Shown: piece by piece, positions 54,815 through 64,000 of the stretch
Layout of the letters: the number at the start of each line of letters is the position of its first letter
How positions within the stretch are numbered: position 1 is the stretch's first letter
Origin: Betaproteobacteria bacterium
Lineage (GTDB): Bacteria > Pseudomonadota > Gammaproteobacteria > Burkholderiales > Burkholderiaceae_A
NCBI GenBank assembly: GCA_016868255.1
Contig: VGHN01000005.1
Coordinates: 37,430-101,429, forward strand
Length of the DNA: 64,000 bases
Direction: 5' to 3'
The notes under the pieces: generated by a model
The model's input: only the letters and a program-made list of their open reading frames with translations
What the model was told of the DNA's origin: nothing
Databases searched by the model: none
Position numbers and translations under genes: made by a program

Positions 54815-54818
<4 letters not shown>
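54348..54818 (-). CDS. Tandem CBS-domain protein
   Basis: A 156-residue stand-alone CBS pair: the first around [19 protein letters not shown], the second around [19 protein letters not shown]. Such proteins often bind adenine nucleotides and regulate a partner. It is translationally coupled to both YihY (ATGA) and surE (TAGTG), but the partner cannot be read from sequence. Confidence 0.88.
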
Positions 54819-56680
<1,862 letters not shown>

Positions 56681-57643
56681 GACGATAGGCGCCGCCACTC
56701 TCGAGCACCCGCTTGGCCATGAAACAGGCCATGCCAGTGCCGCGCCATTGCAGTCGCAGGCACTCCCGCATTGAGCCCCGACTGAAAGTAGTCCTCTAGG
56801 ATGGGAATCAATTGCTCGCGATCCTCCGGTGCGCTGCGAGAGAGAGGCGTCTGCCGGAAGAGTTCGGCATCCAGTTGCGCCAGCAACCAGGGCTGGTGGT
56901 AGGCGGCCCGGCCAATCATCACGCCATCGACCGCAGGGCCGGCCGGGTCCTCACCGAAAAAACCAGAGGCCTTCTCCACAGAGTCAATCCCGCCATTGGC
57001 AACAAACACAGCCTCGGGGAAATCGGCCTTCAATTCTCGAACGGCAGACCAACGCAGTGGTGGAATCTCTCGATTCTCCTTGGGCGAGAGGCCTTTCAAT
57101 AGGGCGCCTCGGGCATGAACAATGAAGACACGGCAGCCCACATCAAAGAGACGGCCAACAAATTCAGAGACAAATCCATAGTCATTGCACTCATCCACAC
57201 CGATTCGGTGCTTCACAGTGACCGGCCGATCCACGGCATCTTGCATGGCCTTGATGCAGTCGGCCACCAGAGTGGGCTCTCGCATGAGGCAAGCACCAAA
57301 GGCACCCCGCTGCACGCGCTCGCTCGGACAGCCACAGTTCAGGTTGATCTCGTCGTAGCCCCAATCGGCCCCAATTCGTGCAGCGCGGGCCAGTTCCTCG
57401 GGTTCACTGCCACCAATCTGAAGCGCCACCGGATGCTCGCACTCGTTGAAGCCCAAGAGTCGCTGGCGGTCGCCATGCACAATGGCCCCAGTGGTGATCA
57501 TCTCGGTGTAGAGCATGGCGTGGGGAGCGAGTTGCCGATGAAAGAAGCGGCAGTGGCGGTCCGTCCAATCCATCATGGGGGCCACGCAGAGGCGATGCGA
57601 GGTGCTGCTGAAGTTGTCGGGAGTGGCTGTCATTCACGCAGTT

Positions 57644-57649
57644 TAGAAT
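57644..57649 (+). promoter_or_regulatory. -10 element upstream of tRNA-Arg
   Basis: TAGAAT lies 26 bases before the tRNA and 10 bases beyond the divergent dusA start codon. No good -35 is visible. Confidence 0.35.
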
Positions 57650-57675
57650 GTTTGGTGCAGGCGCCTGAAGCCCGC

Positions 57676-57751
57676 GCCTCCGTAGCTCAGTGGATAGAGC
57701 ATCTCCCTCCTAAGGAGAGGGTCGCACGTTCGATTCGTGCCGGAGGCGCCA
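57676..57751 (+). tRNA. tRNA-Arg (anticodon CCT)
   Basis: A 76-base tRNA: acceptor GCCTCCG paired with CGGAGGC, D-arm GCTCAGTGGATAGAGC, anticodon arm TCTCC-CTCCTAA-GGAGA with anticodon CCT, T-loop GTTCGATTC, encoded CCA. It reads AGG codons. Confidence 0.98.
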
Positions 57752-57785
57752 AAAAAAGAGGCGAGAAAGGTTTCCCAATCTCGCC
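57751..57785 (-). terminator. Terminator-like hairpin on the strand opposite tRNA-Arg
   Basis: On the minus strand GGCGAGA-N12-TCTCGCC is followed by CTCTTTTTTT. No minus-strand gene ends here: the nearest upstream, cysM, stops 900 bases away. It may block antisense transcription into tRNA-Arg and dusA. Confidence 0.45.
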
Positions 57786-57787
57786 CA

Positions 57788-57832
57788 ATCACTTGCTGGC
57801 CGGCATGGCCAGCATCCCCCACTTCAAGTGAT
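57788..57832 (+). repeat. Nested inverted repeats upstream of trhO
   Basis: An outer pair ATCACTTG / CAAGTGAT (57788-57795 and 57825-57832) encloses an inner pair GCTGGCC / GGCCAGC with a five-base loop. It would fold into a long imperfect hairpin about 60 bases ahead of the trhO start. Role unknown. Confidence 0.5.
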
Positions 57833-57893
57833 AACCGAACCTTACCGCGCCTGATTGAATACACTCATCAGTCATTACCCTGAGAAACTTTTT

Positions 57894-58679
57894 ATGTCCT
57901 CCGTACTCAACGCCGCAAGCTATCGGTTTTGTCCAATCGTTGACCCACGCAAAACCCGCGAAGACCTCCTGACTGCAATCGAGCAGTGGCCGGCACTCAG
58001 AGGCACGGTTCTGGTGACGCCCGAAGGCCTCAACGCCTTCCTGGCTGGGCCTGAGCAGGAGGTCCGATCATGCATCGATTGGCTGCGTTGCCTACCCGGC
58101 TTTGAGAATCCAGAAGTGAAATGGAGTTGGTCTGACCATGTCCCGTTCAAACGCATGCGGGTCAAACTCAAGAACGAAATCATCCGCATGAACAACCCGG
58201 TCATTCGCCCCTTCGAGGGTCGCGCACCTGCTGCCGCGGCGGCAACGGTGGCCAATTGGCTCGCCCAAGGACACGACGATCAAGGCCGCCCCGTGGTCAT
58301 GCTCGACACGCGAAACGCATTTGAAGTCGACCTGGGTCGCTTTGAGAACGCCATCGATTGGCGCATTGAAAAATTCACCCAGTTTCCGCAAGCCCTGCAA
58401 GACCATCTCGACGAATTGGAAGGCAAGACGGTTGTAAGTTACTGCACAGGCGGCATTCGCTGCGAGAAGGCCGCACTCTTTATGCAATCACTCGGACTCG
58501 AGCATGTCTACCAACTCGAGGGCGGCATTCTCAAATACTTTGAAGAAGTCGGTGGCGACCACTGGCGTGGCGACTGCTTCGTCTTTGATGAACGCGTGGG
58601 CCTCGACCCCACGCTTTCGGCCCTCTCAGAGCGAGAGGCCCAAGTGTCGGCTCCGCCCGAGCCAGCACAGAGTCGCTAG
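57894..58679 (+). CDS. trhO: tRNA uridine(34) hydroxylase TrhO (rhodanese family)
   Basis: Oxygen-dependent 5-hydroxyuridine formation at tRNA position 34. The 261 residues have a YceA N-terminal domain (TVLVTPEGLNAFLAG), the rhodanese domain (VVMLDTRNAFEVDLG) and the catalytic Cys region YCTGGIRCEK. The family's Cys-rich C-terminal extension is short here. ATG at 57894 with TGAGAAA upstream. The stop shares CTAG with convergent cysM. Confidence 0.92.
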   Translation: MSSVLNAASYRFCPIVDPRKTREDLLTAIEQWPALRGTVLVTPEGLNAFLAGPEQEVRSCIDWLRCLPGFENPEVKWSWSDHVPFKRMRVKLKNEIIRMNNPVIRPFEGRAPAAAAATVANWLAQGHDDQGRPVVMLDTRNAFEVDLGRFENAIDWRIEKFTQFPQALQDHLDELEGKTVVSYCTGGIRCEKAALFMQSLGLEHVYQLEGGILKYFEEVGGDHWRGDCFVFDERVGLDPTLSALSEREAQVSAPPEPAQSR

Positions 58680-59584
58680 CCGGGGAAGATTCCCGTCGAC
58701 AAGTAGCGATCGCCACGATCGCAGACGATGAACACCACGGTGGCATTCTCAAGCCCGGCCGCAATTCGCATGGCGATCAAACAGGCGCCTGCGGCCGAGG
58801 GGCCGCAAAAGAGCCCCTCCTCCAACGCAAGGCGGCGGGTCATCTCTTCGGCATCGGCCTGGGTGACCTCTTCGATTTGATCAATGTATGCCTTCTGACG
58901 AATCGGTGGCACATAAGCAGGAGACCACTTTCGAATGCCTGCAATCCATGAGCCATCGGCCGGTTGTGCCCCGATGATTCGTATCGATGGGTTTCTCTCC
59001 TTGAGATAACGAGAGACACCGGTGATGGTCCCGGTGGTTCCCATGGCGGAGACAAAATGCGTCACCCCACCAGCGGTGTCTCGCCAGATCTCCGGGCCGG
59101 TGGTCTCGTAGTGGGCAATCCAGTTGTCGTCATTGGAGAATTGATTGAGCACCCGGCCCTCGCCCCGCGATTGCATGGCATCGGCCAGATCACGCGCGCC
59201 CTCCATGCCCTCTTGCTGCGTTACAAGAATAAGTTCGGCCCCATAGGCCTTCATTGCCTGACGGCGTTCAATCGATAGGTTGTCGGGCATGATCAGCACC
59301 ATTCGGTAGCCACGAATGGCAGCGGCCATGGCCAATGCAATTCCTGTATTGCCACTGGTGGCCTCAATCAGAGTGTCGCCGGGCTTGATCTCACCACGCG
59401 CCTCGGCGCGCGAGATCATCGAGATCGCTGGCCGATCTTTCACCGAGCCGGCGGGGTTGTCGCCCTCGAGTTTTCCCAGCAGGCGGTTGCCGCGTTTGAG
59501 TCCAGCCAAACCCAAGACCCGGTCGAGCGCAACCAGGGGCGTCTGCCCAATCACCGATTCCATTGCACCGTATTCTTTTTTCAT
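58676..59584 (-). CDS. cysM: Cysteine synthase B
   Basis: PLP enzyme making cysteine from O-acetylserine and sulfide or thiosulfate. The 302 residues have the PLP lysine in NPAGSVKDRPA (Lys49), EATSGNTGIALAMAAAIRGY and SAMGTTGTITGVSRYL. RQKAYIDQI and the short C-terminus favour CysM over CysK. ATG at 59584. Confidence 0.94.
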   Translation of the reverse strand: MKKEYGAMESVIGQTPLVALDRVLGLAGLKRGNRLLGKLEGDNPAGSVKDRPAISMISRAEARGEIKPGDTLIEATSGNTGIALAMAAAIRGYRMVLIMPDNLSIERRQAMKAYGAELILVTQQEGMEGARDLADAMQSRGEGRVLNQFSNDDNWIAHYETTGPEIWRDTAGGVTHFVSAMGTTGTITGVSRYLKERNPSIRIIGAQPADGSWIAGIRKWSPAYVPPIRQKAYIDQIEEVTQADAEEMTRRLALEEGLFCGPSAAGACLIAMRIAAGLENATVVFIVCDRGDRYLSTGIFPG

Positions 59585-59604
59585 CTGATTGCTTCCCGCA
59601 TCAA

Positions 59605-60558
59605 TTAGGCAACCGCGGAAATCGGCCTGCGAGCAGGCTCAATCTTTCTGCAGCCGGGCAACTCCACCGAATGCACCACATCAACCAAGCAGTCAACCGC
59701 TGCACGACGAGAAAAACTCTTTCTCCAGACCAGGCTCACGCGCCGATTGGGCACTGGGTCGTCGAAGGGAATCATGGCCAGCAGCGGGTCCGGTGTGGCT
59801 GACATCACCGCCATTTTGGGCAACACCGTGATGCCCAATCCAGAGGCCACCATGTGCCGTATGGTCTCGAGCGAGCTGCCCTCGAAGGTGCGCTGGATGC
59901 CGGCTGCATTCTGTGCAAACCGAGCCGACTCGGGGCAGACCTCCAAGACATGGTCTCGAAAGCAGTGGCCTGAGCCGAGCAAGAGCATGGTCTCCTGTTT
60001 GAGATCGGCCGACGGCACCGCACCCTGGCCTTCCAAGGGATGCCCCTTGGGAACGGCCACCATAAAGTCTTCGTCGTAGAGTGGCATGACTTCCATGCCC
60101 GAGCCGTCGAATGGCTCCGCAAGAATCACCACATCAATCTCACCATTGCGAAGCTGCTCGAGGAGTTTCTGGGTGAAGTTTTCCGAGAGGATCAATGGCA
60201 TCTGTGGATGCCGACGGATCAGTGTCTTCATTACCCGCGGCAAGAGATAGGGGCTAATGGTGTAAATCACACCAAGCCGGAGTGGTCCAAGCAATGGGTC
60301 TCGGCCCTGCGCGGCGAGTTGACTCAATCGACTCACCTCATCGAGAACCCTTTGTGCCTGCGCCACCAGTTGCTCGCCAATTGGGGTGAGGCTCACCTCG
60401 GCACCGCCGCGCTCAAAAATCTGGGCCTCGAGTTCAGACTCGAGTTTCTTGATGCTCACCGACAAGGTGGGCTGGCTCACAAAGCAGGCCTCGGCCGCAC
60501 GCCCGAAATGCCGCTCACGGGCCACAGCAACGATGTATCGCAATTCGGTCAGTGTCAT
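59605..60558 (-). CDS. oxyR: OxyR-type LysR regulator of peroxide response
   Basis: LysR-family activator of 317 residues. The HTH (AAEACFVSQPTLSVSIKKLE) comes first. Redox cysteines fall at 199 and 208 (GSGHCFRDHVLEVC), the same numbering as E. coli OxyR. The ATG at 60558 lies 17 bases after the recG stop, a neighbourhood common in Burkholderiales. Targets are not in the window. Confidence 0.9.
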   Translation of the reverse strand: MTLTELRYIVAVARERHFGRAAEACFVSQPTLSVSIKKLESELEAQIFERGGAEVSLTPIGEQLVAQAQRVLDEVSRLSQLAAQGRDPLLGPLRLGVIYTISPYLLPRVMKTLIRRHPQMPLILSENFTQKLLEQLRNGEIDVVILAEPFDGSGMEVMPLYDEDFMVAVPKGHPLEGQGAVPSADLKQETMLLLGSGHCFRDHVLEVCPESARFAQNAAGIQRTFEGSSLETIRHMVASGLGITVLPKMAVMSATPDPLLAMIPFDDPVPNRRVSLVWRKSFSRRAAVDCLVDVVHSVELPGCRKIEPARRPISAVA

Positions 60559-60575
60559 GGTCGGATCAGAAGAAT

Positions 60576-62642
60576 CTACACACTCGCAAGAAAACGGTCT
60601 CGGCCGTAGGCCCAACGATTGAGCAGGGCCTCAACCTGCTCGGGACTGACATTGGCCCCAGAGCGCAAATCACCCGAGGCATTCAGGTGGCGCTCGGCCC
60701 AGTCCACTGCATATTCAATGAGCCGTTGATCCCGCGAGAGGTCGCTGAATCGAAGGCTCGGCTCGCCGGATTGTCGCACGCCCAATAGCTCCCCGGGCCC
60801 ACGCATGGCCAAATCGCGTCGCGCCAACTCAAAGCCATCGTCGGTCTCATAGAGTGCCCGAAGGCGCTCGCGAGCGGTCTCCGAGAGGGGCTCCTCGAAC
60901 ATCAGAATGCAACTGCTCTGGCCCTGGCCACGGCCCACCCGGCCGCGCAACTGATGCAACTGGGCCAGACCGAAACGCTCGGCCTGCTCAATCACCATGA
61001 GTCTGGCAGCAGGCACATCCACACCCACCTCGATAACCGTTGTCGCCAGAAGCAATCGCGCCTCACCTGCGACAAAACGTGCCATCGCCTGCGCCTTCTC
61101 GGCCGCTGGCATTCGTCCATGCAAGACCTGGAGCTTCTCACCCAGGGTCGGCCGCAGCCATGCCTCGGTCTCACTCAATGCGGCGTAGGCTCGCTCCGCA
61201 TCCTCCTTCTCGTCGATGATGGGGCAGACCCAATAGGCCTGCCCTTCACTCTCAAGAAAATGCACCAGCCGCTCCAAGACTTCGTCTCTGCGAGTGCGAG
61301 AGACAAGCCGCGTCTGAATCGGCTTGCGTCCTGGGGGTCGCTCATCAATGACAGAGACATCCAAGTCAGCCAGATACGTCATGGCGAGACTTCTTGGAAT
61401 GGGTGTGGCTGACATGCCAACGATATGCGCCACATGGCCCGCCGACTGCTGCTCTCGAAGCGCAATGCGTTGGGCCACCCCAAAGCGGTGCTGTTCATCA
61501 ACAATTGCCAGGCCAAGATTCTTGAAGACCACGTCTTTCTGAATGAGTGCGTGGGTTCCCACCACCAGGCGGCAGGCGCCCGAGGCCACCGACTCGTGTC
61601 GACGACGGCGCTCGGCCACGCCAAGCCCCCCCTTGAGAAACACCACCTCCACACCCAGTGAAGACATCCAGTCGCTGAACTTGCTGTGGAGTTGCGCGGC
61701 AAGAATTTCAGTGGGGGCCATCACCGCCACCTGACAGCCCGAGCCCAGGGCATGGGCCGCAGCCAGCGCAGCAATCACGGTCTTGCCACTCCCCACATCG
61801 CCCTGAATCAGTCGATGCGCAGGCCGCTCCTGGGTGAGATCAGTGCGCAACTCCTGCCAAGATCTTTTCTGGGCTGCAGTGAGTGCAAAGGGAAGCAATT
61901 TGATTAGTTGGTCTGCGAGTCCCTCTGCATCATTAAGTGCGGGGGCACGGTCTTTGGCACGGCTTCTTCTTGCCCGACGCAATGCAATCTGCTGGGCGAG
62001 CAACTCATCGACTCGAATCCGATTCCACTCCGGGCCCTGCGCATCAATCGACTGCCGAACGCCACCGACCAAGGCCGGCGCCCGATGCAGGTACTCAATT
62101 GCTTCGGGCAGTCGCTTCAAACCCAAGGCCGCAAGAGACAATTCAGGCAGCCATTCCTCTGGAAGATGTTTCTCGAGGGCCAGACCCACCTGCCGACGAA
62201 TCGTGGCCTGCGCCAGCCCTTGGGTGGTGGGATAGACCGGGAGCATAGGCTGAGTGGCCAGTGCCTCGGGGCTGAGCCACCCCGACCGCACCCTTGGATG
62301 CACAAACTCCGGACCCGCCAGGCTCAGGCGAGCCTCTCCAATCACTCGAATCTCCCGGCCCTCGGTGAAGTCGTCGGCCATCGATTGCTTAAAGTAGAAG
62401 TAGCGCAGGCTGGCCCGACCTGTCTCGTCTTCCACCTCAACGAGCAGGGTCCGCCGGGGCCGAAAGACCACCTTGGCCGATCGCACCCTCACCTGGAGTT
62501 GAACAGACTGGCCCGACGCTACCCTGGCAATGGGCCAGACCGCAGACTCATCCTCGTAGCGCAGTGGAAAATGCAGCAGCAGATCAATCGGCCGCTCGAG
62601 GCCAAGTTTTCGAAGGCCCTCAGGCCAGCCAGAAGCCGGCAC
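60576..62642 (-). CDS. recG: ATP-dependent DNA helicase RecG
   Basis: Reverses stalled forks and processes junctions. The 688 residues include a wedge OB domain, Walker A in LIQGDVGSGKTVIA, DEQHRFGVAQR, MSATPIPRSLAMT, the helicase C motifs and QLRGRVGRGQGQSSC. The N-terminal lead is short (starts MPASGWPEGLRKLGL at GTG 62642), a few residues shorter than E. coli. Eleven bases after ridA. Confidence 0.96.
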   Translation of the reverse strand: MPASGWPEGLRKLGLERPIDLLLHFPLRYEDESAVWPIARVASGQSVQLQVRVRSAKVVFRPRRTLLVEVEDETGRASLRYFYFKQSMADDFTEGREIRVIGEARLSLAGPEFVHPRVRSGWLSPEALATQPMLPVYPTTQGLAQATIRRQVGLALEKHLPEEWLPELSLAALGLKRLPEAIEYLHRAPALVGGVRQSIDAQGPEWNRIRVDELLAQQIALRRARRSRAKDRAPALNDAEGLADQLIKLLPFALTAAQKRSWQELRTDLTQERPAHRLIQGDVGSGKTVIAALAAAHALGSGCQVAVMAPTEILAAQLHSKFSDWMSSLGVEVVFLKGGLGVAERRRRHESVASGACRLVVGTHALIQKDVVFKNLGLAIVDEQHRFGVAQRIALREQQSAGHVAHIVGMSATPIPRSLAMTYLADLDVSVIDERPPGRKPIQTRLVSRTRRDEVLERLVHFLESEGQAYWVCPIIDEKEDAERAYAALSETEAWLRPTLGEKLQVLHGRMPAAEKAQAMARFVAGEARLLLATTVIEVGVDVPAARLMVIEQAERFGLAQLHQLRGRVGRGQGQSSCILMFEEPLSETARERLRALYETDDGFELARRDLAMRGPGELLGVRQSGEPSLRFSDLSRDQRLIEYAVDWAERHLNASGDLRSGANVSPEQVEALLNRWAYGRDRFLASV

Positions 62643-62653
62643 CTCGATCGAAC

Positions 62654-63058
62654 CTAGGTCGTGCCGACCACCATGGTGGCCTCTGCCTCAACGGCTGCCG
62701 CGCGCGGCAGGCTCGCCACACCCACCGCGGCCCGGGCGGGATACGGCTCTGAGAAATACTGGGCCATTACTTCATTCACCTTCGCGAAATGCGAGAGATC
62801 GGTGAGGTAGAGATTGAGTTTGACCACGTCGGCCAGAGAACCGCCGCTGGCCTTGGCCACGGCGGCCAGATTGCGAAAGACCTGGTGGATCTGCTGCTCG
62901 ACCCCCTCGGGCGAGGCATCGCCGACCAGGGCCATGGTCTTGGGGTCTAAGGGAATCTGGCCCGAGAGCCAGACGGTGTCGCCTACCCGAATCGCCTGCG
63001 AATAGGTGCCAATGGCTGCGGGGGCATCGGGGGTGGATATGACTTGGCGTGCCGGCAT
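62654..63058 (-). CDS. ridA: RidA family enamine/imine deaminase
   Basis: Removes reactive enamines formed by PLP enzymes. The 134 residues contain [28 protein letters not shown] and the signature [17 protein letters not shown]. The substrate Arg position is replaced by a Leu-Pro-Arg shifted pattern close to the usual PxxAxVEIE. ATG at 63058. A TATATA lies about 13 bases upstream of the start. Confidence 0.92.
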   Translation of the reverse strand: MPARQVISTPDAPAAIGTYSQAIRVGDTVWLSGQIPLDPKTMALVGDASPEGVEQQIHQVFRNLAAVAKASGGSLADVVKLNLYLTDLSHFAKVNEVMAQYFSEPYPARAAVGVASLPRAAAVEAEATMVVGTT

Positions 63059-63114
63059 CTTTGATTCCGTATATAAATGCGTGAATTAACCGGATGATAG
63101 CCGCCTGCGCCGAT

Positions 63115-63130
63115 GCCTTGGCACCAAGGC
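63115..63130. repeat. Palindrome between ridA and the downstream unknown gene
   Basis: GCCTTGG-N2-CCAAGGC in the 107-base divergent gap. It could be an operator for either gene. No regulator is next to it. Confidence 0.4.
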
Positions 63131-63165
63131 GAGGCCGGCCACCACAAAAACGGGAGTCCAAGCCA

Positions 63166-63510
63166 ATGATTTACGAGTGTTCAACCAACCCCAAGTACAA
63201 CGAGTACATGGACTTCGCCGAGATTCGTCGAAACGGGGCCATCGTGAAGGTGGAGGAGATTCAAGACTTCCTCGCCAATCAGAAGACCCCTTCGGGCAAG
63301 GCCTATCGATCGATGCGCATCATTGCCGAGTACAACGTCGAGGAGAACCTTCGCAGAACCATTCAGAAGATTGCCTGCTCCGAGCCCATGGGCGGCGGAG
63401 AGGTTGTGGCCTTCGATGAGCGAGACAGTGAATGGTCAGTGATCGCGCCGGGGTCGGGAACAGACGACAAGCTCAAAATCCTGGAGAAGGCCAAGCTAAT
63501 GGGCTTCTAG
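63166..63510 (+). CDS. Unrecognised 114-residue protein
   Basis: I do not recognise this protein. The ATG at 63166 has GGGAG at the right distance and good codon structure. It is soluble, with no signal peptide or membrane segment, and carries only two Cys. Recognisable features are MIYECSTNPKYNEYMDFAEI at the start, a basic middle (GKAYRSMRII, ENLRRTIQKI) and a C-terminal KLKILEKAKLMGF. Divergent from ridA across a palindrome and 44 bases ahead of a thermonuclease gene. A hairpin-like AGGCC/GGCCT follows the stop without a T-run. Confidence 0.75.
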   Translation: MIYECSTNPKYNEYMDFAEIRRNGAIVKVEEIQDFLANQKTPSGKAYRSMRIIAEYNVEENLRRTIQKIACSEPMGGGEVVAFDERDSEWSVIAPGSGTDDKLKILEKAKLMGF

Positions 63511-63554
63511 GCCTCTGGGGGCCTCCGTCAACGAAGACTGGCTAAACTTCATGG

Positions 63555-64000
63555 ATGTCACGCGCATCCACCAAATGGCTACTGGCCCTCGCTGGCTTTT
63601 TGTTATCTGCCGGACTCTGGGCCAGCGAAATTGTCGGCAAGGTCATTGCCGTCTCCGACGGCGACACCATTACGGTGCTCGCGCCAGGCAACAAGCCAAC
63701 GAAAATCAGACTGGCCGGCATTGATGCTCCAGAGAGCAAGCAGCCATTTGGTCAGAAGAGTCGCCAGCACCTCGCGGATTTGGTGTTCGGCAAAGAAGTG
63801 CGCATTCAGGTGGTCAACAAAGATCGCTATGGAAGGATCGTTGGAGTGGTCTACCTCCCGCAGACCATGCCCAATGGGGAAATCCTGATCGACGTCGACC
63901 TCGCGCAGATTGAATCCGGCCATGCCTGGGCCTACCGTGACTACCTCCGCAGCCTGCCCACCGGCAAAGCAAATAGTTACCTAGCCGCGGAGAAAAGTGC
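63555..64000 (+). CDS. Secreted thermonuclease (SNase-like), partial at right edge
   Basis: The frame is open to the window end (148 codons). A signal peptide with core WLLALAGFLLSAGLWAS is followed by the SNase fold: GKVIAVSDGDTITVLAPG, catalytic Arg and Glu in IRLAGIDAPESKQPFG, and the second Arg in NKDRYGRIVG. GHAWAYRDY follows. It is a paralogue of the protein at 30958 but closer to the family consensus (DRYGR rather than DGHGR). ATG at 63555; the C-terminus is outside the window. Confidence 0.88.
   Translation, partial: MSRASTKWLLALAGFLLSAGLWASEIVGKVIAVSDGDTITVLAPGNKPTKIRLAGIDAPESKQPFGQKSRQHLADLVFGKEVRIQVVNKDRYGRIVGVVYLPQTMPNGEILIDVDLAQIESGHAWAYRDYLRSLPTGKANSYLAAEKS

Overview
The window is a dense, GC-rich bacterial chromosome segment made almost entirely of housekeeping genes. 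Gene order and content point to a betaproteobacterium of the Burkholderiales type. Evidence includes carA-carB-greA-rlmE-ftsH-folP-glmM, dnaX-ybaB-recR with 4.5S RNA alongside, an AddB/AddA-like pair next to trxA-rho-rpmE2, hisZ, a CobD/CbiB-like membrane protein, rpsP-rimM-trmD-rplS, and purA-hisZ-hflC-hflK-hflX-hfq-der-bamB-yfgM-hisS-ispG-rlmN-ndk. The genus cannot be named from the sequence alone. No phage, insertion sequence, CRISPR array or plasmid feature was seen, and no gene-free stretch exceeds about 200 bases.

Layout. 1-270: the 3' remnant of an MFS (ArsJ-like) transporter abutting glmM. 271-10140 (minus): glmM, folP, ftsH, rlmE, greA, carB, carA. 10250-19408 (minus): a MAPEG protein, recR, ybaB, dnaX, 4.5S RNA, then a RecB/AddA-type helicase whose nuclease domain is a separate gene, and an AddB-like nuclease. 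19538-23502 (plus): trxA, rho, rpmE2 and an ArnT-like membrane protein. 23454-34519: orn, rsgA, a CobD-like protein, CoA pyrophosphatase, rplS-trmD-rimM-rpsP, a lytic transglycosylase, a DUF4743 Nudix protein, a thermonuclease, rlmB and rnr. 34586: tRNA-Leu(CAG). 34721-48681 (minus): the long purA-to-ndk block. 48877: a Bax-inhibitor-1 family protein with a strong terminator. 49640-55696 (minus): a tightly overlapped run YihY, CBS protein, surE, pcm, nlpD, exonuclease, rlmD, without rpoS at its usual place beside nlpD. 55716-64000: wrbA, a DUF2069 protein, dusA, tRNA-Arg(CCT), trhO, cysM, an OxyR-type regulator, recG, ridA, an unrecognised 114-residue protein and a second, partial thermonuclease.

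How the genes work together. Most encode translation and RNA maintenance (rplS, rpsP, rpmE2, rimM, trmD, rlmB/D/E/N, dusA, trhO, rnr, orn, rsgA, der, hfq, 4.5S RNA), protein and envelope quality control (ftsH, hflK/C, bamB, yfgM, nlpD, lytic transglycosylase), DNA repair (AddAB-like set, recR, recG, dnaX), or biosynthesis (pyrimidine/arginine, folate, purine, histidine, cysteine, isoprenoid).

The most notable signal is extreme compaction. Genes on one strand meet at NTGA stop-start overlaps in all four forms (ATGA, GTGA, TTGA and apparently CTGA). Six of seven convergent protein-gene pairs overlap at their 3' ends. The 4.5S RNA overlaps the end of a nuclease gene. Several conserved proteins (HflX, RlmE, a CoA pyrophosphatase, RlmN, possibly RimM) have family-conserved N-terminal sequence upstream of any ATG, GTG or TTG, which suggests CTG or other non-standard initiation.
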